Assembly: GCF_900104345.1 (NCBI RefSeq)
Contig: NZ_FNJN01000002.1
Coordinates: 496,001 to 560,000, forward strand
DNA from: Microbacterium testaceum StLB037
GTDB lineage: Bacteria > Actinomycetota > Actinomycetes > Actinomycetales > Microbacteriaceae
Length of the DNA: 64,000 bases
Reading direction: 5' to 3'
Shown: in pieces, positions 61,201 to 64,000 of the stretch
How the letters are laid out: each line of letters starts with the position of its first letter
How positions within the stretch are numbered: position 1 is the first letter of the stretch
The notes under the pieces: generated by a model
Seen by the model: only the letters and a program-made list of their open reading frames with translations
What the model was told of the DNA's origin: nothing
Databases searched by the model: none
Program-made: the position numbers and the translations under genes

Positions 61201-61606
61201 GAACGACTTCACCAGCACCGATCCCGCTCGCGACCTCTCGCAGGGCTTCATCGGCCTGCAGAACCACGGCGGTGGGGAGGCGGTGTCGTACCGCAACGTC
61301 CGCGTCAAGGACATCGACGAGCCGGCCCCCCTCGCGGTGACCGCCTCGGCCGAGGTCAAGTGCCTGGCCAAGAAGGCGTCGGTGACGGCCCGCGCGACCA
61401 ACACCGACACGGTGCCGGTCGACGTGACGCTCACGACGGCGTGGGGCGAGCGGGTCATCCCCGCCGTGCAGCCCGGGGCGACGGTGTTCCACACCTTCAC
61501 CACCCGCGCCGCGTCCGTCCCCGCGGGCGAGGCGACGGTGACCGCGACCGGCGACGGTCGCACCGGCGGGGCCACGGCCTCGTACGCAGCCAAGAGCTGC
61601 GGCTGA
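58256..61606 (+). CDS. Secreted multidomain PA14 / beta-propeller / CBM / DUF1080 protein
   Basis: A 1116-residue exported protein. Signal peptide about 1-42 with a double-arginine-rich start; PA14-like domain about 65-195 (QYAFRLTSDDGSRLTLDG); sugar-dehydrogenase-like propeller about 215-560; a CBM6/35-type domain about 695-820 (GWYEAEEARLIGGAKF); a DUF1080 / 3-keto-disaccharide hydrolase-type domain about 840-1020 (YRPLFDGTLESLNAGW, GGVFVGFPDP, IGLQNHGGGEAVSYRNVR); and a beta sandwich at the end. DUF1080 proteins act on 3-keto glycosides in recently described pathways. Having an oxidising-type and a keto-sugar-cleaving-type domain in one chain suggests oxidative glycan breakdown outside the cell. 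The start ATG 58256 has a GAAGGAG site. Confidence 0.82.
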   Translation: MMPVPAVLSGPRRRSTRVARTLAAGLLGGALVATGAILPAGAAVAPAVNTPADLPKQEPGVTLRTYSTPPLTELCTLKSGQTPNVDKLMSTIDWRTDEQFGAGDNFITHALANLTVSTPGQYAFRLTSDDGSRLTLDGTQLIDNDGLHGAESVEGTVTLDVGVHDLFVEMFEATNGQQLTVEWKVPGSSSFTVIPNSVLSTEAGVVRVTAPGTKYCEGSTDSAGDGLRLDAVNPNYTLVNLRPEGFNPKVSGLAFLGNGDLAVLTTGSVNSGGWDTSTPGKVFVLKGAQAADGPEDVTVVEAAGGLLNPMGIDVIDDKIYVSERYQLTELSDTNGDGSYETKRKVAEYPSGNNFHEFAFGLIHDEKNFYVNLSVAIDNGGATTNPQPAKNRGTSVKIDRATGAISYVAGGLRTPNGVAFGPENELFAMDNQGAWLPANKLVNVKQDRFFNHYTNPAGPFDQNPVTPPVVWIPQNEIGNSPSTPIMLKDGPFAGQMMFGDVTYGGLQRAFLEKVDGEFQGAVFRHSAGFEVGVNRVIEGPDTSLYIGGTGEGGNWGEAGKLTYGLQKLVPNTTQNAFDMKSMKVVEGGFEIEYTQPLSDETLANLASAYRAEQWRYLPTSTYGGPKVDEEILSLTGATASADRKTVTVSFDGLKQGRVVHLRSPQPFAAASGDTLWSTEAWYTLNSLPGYVSPADQGWYEAEEARLIGGAKFDAEHSGYSGAGFAGGMWQAGSAFEFTVNAETAGTVPVSVRYSNGPNPAPGSKDVNLYVNGQNLGKWDFASTGDWKTWATITRDMPLVAGTNTIALKYETGNKGNINVDVLSIGTADICAPSQVEDGYRPLFDGTLESLNAGWRMAGPGGFGRQNDCSIRGEGGMGLLWHKAQELNEYSLKLDWKLIADHNGGVFVGFPDPKNDPWIAVNQGYEIQIDASDAADRTTGAIYTFQGADADAVKASLKPVGQWNAYEIVVKGQTIKIFLNGTLVNDFTSTDPARDLSQGFIGLQNHGGGEAVSYRNVRVKDIDEPAPLAVTASAEVKCLAKKASVTARATNTDTVPVDVTLTTAWGERVIPAVQPGATVFHTFTTRAASVPAGEATVTATGDGRTGGATASYAAKSCG

Positions 61607-61613
61607 TCCCCCC

Positions 61614-61655
61614 AGCGCCCCCGGCGGCGGACTCGCGTCCGTCGCCGGGGGCGCT
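61614..61655. terminator. Long hairpin after the DUF1080 gene
   Basis: A 19-bp stem (61614-61632 with 61637-61655, one wobble pair) with a 4-base loop begins eight bases after the stop. No T-run follows. It probably ends the DUF1080 transcript before the MMPL gene at 61678. Confidence 0.7.
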
Positions 61656-61677
61656 CCCTCATGTCCCAGAGGTCCCC

Positions 61678-63840
61678 ATGCTCTCCTCCCTCGGCCGCCG
61701 CATGAGCCGGCACCGCCTTCTCGTCCTCCTCGCCTGGTCCGTGCTCGTCGTCGTCGGCGGGGCCCTCGCCGGCGACGCCTTCGACCGCACCGTCTCGGTC
61801 GCCGACGCCCCGGCCGGCAGTGAGTCCTTACGCGCCACCGAACGCCTCGACGCCCTCGATCCCGAGGGGGAGATCATCACCGCCGTCGTCCGCGGCGAGG
61901 ACTTCTTCTCGCCGACGCTGCGCGACAGCGCGACCGCCGTCATGGCCTCGGTCCGCGCCGTCCCCGGGGTCGCCGAGGTGACCGACGCCTACACCGCGGG
62001 TGGAGCCATCGGTGACGACGGCCGCTCGTCCCTGGTCGTCGTCGAACTCGCGCTCGGTCTCACCGGCGACGAGGCCGTCGCCACGGCATCCGCCGTCTCC
62101 GACCTTCTCCACGAGATCGACGCGCCCGAGGTCCTCGTCGGCGGCCCCCTCCTGGCCGAAGAGGCCTTCGTCGATCGGGCGACCAGCGACGCGGCGATCG
62201 GCGAGGGCGTCGCGATCCTCGTCCTCGTCGTGCTGCTCACCCTCGCACTCGGCTCGCTCCGCATCGCCCTCGTTCCCGTCGTCGCCGCGCTCGCCGCGAT
62301 CGCCCCGACGCTCGCGATCCTGGGTCTGCTCGCCCGCGTCGTCGACGTCAACGAGTTCGCGGTGAACGTCGTCACGATCCTGGGCCTCGGCCTCGCCGTC
62401 GACTACAGCCTTCTCGTGGTGCTGCGCCTCCGCGAGGAACGCACCGCCGATCCCACCGCGCCCCTCGACGAGCTCGTCGCCCGTGCCGTCTCGGGGGCCG
62501 GCCGCGCGGTTCTCGTGTCGGGTCTCGCCGTGGCCGTGGCCCTGCTCGGCATCCTGATCCTCGGCGACCCCCTGCTCTCGGGGATGGCCCTCGGCGGTGC
62601 GGTCGTCGTCGCGGTCGCCACCCTCGCGGGCCTGACGCTCGTGCCGGCCGCGCTGTCGTTCCTGCATCGCGCGCTCCCGTCCGCCGGGGCGCGCACGTGG
62701 GCGCGCCCGTGGGCGGGACGGGCGTCGCGCGAGGGACTGCTGGCCCGCTCGACCCGTCTGGCCCAGCGCCGACCGGGGATCGTCGCCGTCTCGACCGCGG
62801 CGGTGATGCTGCTGCTCGCCGCTCCCGTGGCATCCCTCGCGCTCGACGACTCCGACATCCGCTCCCTTCCCGCGGCGGCCGAGGAACGACGCGCGTACGA
62901 GGCGACGACGACGGGCTTCACCGGGATCGGGATCGAGCCCGTCACGGTCGTGCTCGACGGATCGATCCAGGATGCCGCCGTCACCGGCGTCCTCGACCGG
63001 ATCGCGGCCCTGCCCGACGTCGCCGACGCCGACGTGGTGCAGGGGCTGCCGCCCGAGATCACCGCTGTCGCCTTCACCCCCGTCGGCGACAGCGCCACGG
63101 GAGACGCGGCGCAGCGGCTCGTGACCGCGGTGCGCGGTCTCTCGACGCCCGTCCCCGTCGAGGTCACGGGCCCCGCCGCCTCGCTCATCGACACGCGCGA
63201 TCACCTGGCCGCGCGCCTGCCGTGGGCCCTGGTCATCGTCGCCGCGGCGAGCTTCGCCCTGCTCTTCGCGCTCACCCGCTCGCTCGTGGTCCCGCTGAAG
63301 GCGCTCCTGCTCGCCGCCCTCACGGTGGCCTCGACCCTGGGCGTGCTCTCCGCCGTCTTCGGGTGGGGCTGGGGCGCCCCTCTGCTCGGGTTCGAGCCCC
63401 GCGGCACGCTCGATGTGACCACCCCCCTGCTGATCGGGCTGCTCGCCTTCGGGCTCACGATGGACTACGAGGTGTTCCTGTTGTCGCGCATCACCGAGGG
63501 CTGGCGCGCGCGAGGGCGCTCCGCCGACCCGCGCACGGCGAACGCCGAGGCCGTGCGCCACGGCATCACCCGCACCGGCCCCGTCGTGACGCTGGCCGCG
63601 GCGGCGATCTGCGTCGTCTTCGTCGGCTTCGCGTTCGGCGAGCTGGTCGCAATGAAGGAGATCGGGGTCGGCATGGTGATCGCGGTGGTCCTCGATGTCA
63701 CCGTCGTCCGCGGACTCCTCCTCCCCGCGCTCATGACGCTCCTCGGTCGCGCGAACTGGTGGCCGAACGCGCGTCGCCCGATCCCGGTGCCCGCCGAACC
63801 GACGCCCGCCGTCGATCGCCGCGTGCCCGTGCGGTCGTAG
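61678..63840 (+). CDS. MMPL/RND family exporter
   Basis: A 720-residue membrane protein of the MMPL group with about 12 membrane segments in two halves. It has an N-terminal helix (LLVLLAWSVLVVVGGALAG), large extracellular loops at about 35-170 and 400-520, and the motif GLGLAVDYSLLVVLRLREE (about 237-255), repeated in the second half as GLTMDYEVFLLSRI (about 596-609). These aspartate-tyrosine pairs carry the proton relay. Such proteins export lipids, glycolipids or drugs. The start ATG 61678 follows CAGAGG. It is separated from the DUF1080 gene by a hairpin, so a functional link is uncertain. Confidence 0.88.
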   Translation: MLSSLGRRMSRHRLLVLLAWSVLVVVGGALAGDAFDRTVSVADAPAGSESLRATERLDALDPEGEIITAVVRGEDFFSPTLRDSATAVMASVRAVPGVAEVTDAYTAGGAIGDDGRSSLVVVELALGLTGDEAVATASAVSDLLHEIDAPEVLVGGPLLAEEAFVDRATSDAAIGEGVAILVLVVLLTLALGSLRIALVPVVAALAAIAPTLAILGLLARVVDVNEFAVNVVTILGLGLAVDYSLLVVLRLREERTADPTAPLDELVARAVSGAGRAVLVSGLAVAVALLGILILGDPLLSGMALGGAVVVAVATLAGLTLVPAALSFLHRALPSAGARTWARPWAGRASREGLLARSTRLAQRRPGIVAVSTAAVMLLLAAPVASLALDDSDIRSLPAAAEERRAYEATTTGFTGIGIEPVTVVLDGSIQDAAVTGVLDRIAALPDVADADVVQGLPPEITAVAFTPVGDSATGDAAQRLVTAVRGLSTPVPVEVTGPAASLIDTRDHLAARLPWALVIVAAASFALLFALTRSLVVPLKALLLAALTVASTLGVLSAVFGWGWGAPLLGFEPRGTLDVTTPLLIGLLAFGLTMDYEVFLLSRITEGWRARGRSADPRTANAEAVRHGITRTGPVVTLAAAAICVVFVGFAFGELVAMKEIGVGMVIAVVLDVTVVRGLLLPALMTLLGRANWWPNARRPIPVPAEPTPAVDRRVPVRS

Positions 63841-63849
63841 GCTGGAGAC

Positions 63850-64000
63850 ATGCACGGCGAGTACAAGGTCCCCGGCGGGAAGCTGGTCGTCGTCGACCTC
63901 GAAGAGCGCGAGGGCCGCATCCACGGCTTCCACCTCGCGGGCGACTTCTTCCTCGAGCCCGACGACGCCCTCGACGACATCGACGCGGCCGTCAACGGCC
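63850..64000 (+). CDS. Lipoate-protein-ligase-related protein (partial)
   Basis: Only the first 50 codons are present, beginning MHGEYKVPGGKLVVVDLEE and continuing GFHLAGDFFLEPDDALDDID. This start is typical of actinobacterial proteins annotated as lipoate-protein ligase family, which carry the small accessory domain of LplA. The start ATG 63850 follows GGAGA. The gene runs off the right edge, so its length and catalytic part cannot be judged. Confidence 0.7.
   Translation, partial: MHGEYKVPGGKLVVVDLEEREGRIHGFHLAGDFFLEPDDALDDIDAAVNG

Overview
This 64 kb window is chromosomal DNA of a very GC-rich actinobacterium, most probably a Microbacteriaceae member close to Microbacterium. That assignment is inferred from GC-saturated third codon positions, frequent GTG starts, many ATGA/GTGA stop-start overlaps and the family content. 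No rRNA, tRNA, transposase, phage gene or CRISPR array was seen. About 50 protein genes are called; the first and last are cut by the window edges.

Left part (1-18.7 kb). This half is mostly ordinary metabolism and efflux: a membrane-anchored sulfite-oxidase-type molybdoenzyme, then a coupled acyl-CoA dehydrogenase / PIG-L deacetylase-NodS methyltransferase fusion / glycosyltransferase operon. A zinc alcohol dehydrogenase follows, then the conserved trio of circularly permuted ATP-grasp, alpha-E and transglutaminase proteins. Next come a TetR-MFS pair flanking a palindromic operator, an FMN 2-hydroxy-acid dehydrogenase behind a 17-bp GntR/FadR-type operator, a frameshifted TasA/CalY-like secreted protein, and a MarR regulator with two MFS exporters.

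Middle part (18.7-37.3 kb). A carbohydrate cluster encodes two CUT1 permeases, a Tat lipoprotein binding protein, a secreted BNR-type protein with a discoidin-like end, an FAD oxidoreductase, a LacI-type sensor domain without a DNA-binding domain, a DeoR repressor and two CE7-like deacetylases. Directly downstream is an actinobacterial ebo-type operon: inositol-phosphate-synthase-like enzyme, EboC UbiA prenyltransferase, TIM barrel fused to EboA, EboB TatD hydrolase, EboE TIM barrel and a phosphodiesterase/alkaline phosphatase-superfamily enzyme. The product of ebo pathways is still poorly defined.

Right part (37.3-64 kb). A ribose-type ABC transporter, a Gfo/Idh/MocA dehydrogenase, a TIM-barrel sugar epimerase and a ROK regulator form one unit. 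A four-gene operon then encodes exported proteins: a 1177-residue sugar dehydrogenase with PKD and CBM parts, a Tat-exported TIM-barrel sugar isomerase, a beta-helix/WxL protein and a DUF916-like membrane-anchored protein. A second WxL/DUF916/LPXTG operon lies divergent to a 1116-residue protein combining PA14, beta-propeller, CBM and DUF1080 (3-keto-disaccharide hydrolase type) domains. tatA and tatB lie between these units. The window ends with an MMPL exporter and the start of a lipoate-ligase-related gene.

The most interesting signal is a shared promoter architecture: a CTTTTG box overlapping a -35 element, 17 bp before TACTGT or TACAGT. It occurs upstream of the ebo operon, the second WxL operon and the DUF1080 gene, with related sites at the ABC transporter and the secreted sugar-dehydrogenase operon. 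This suggests one regulon joining ebo metabolism, sugar uptake and a cell-surface oxidative glycoside-processing apparatus. That link is inference from sequence only.
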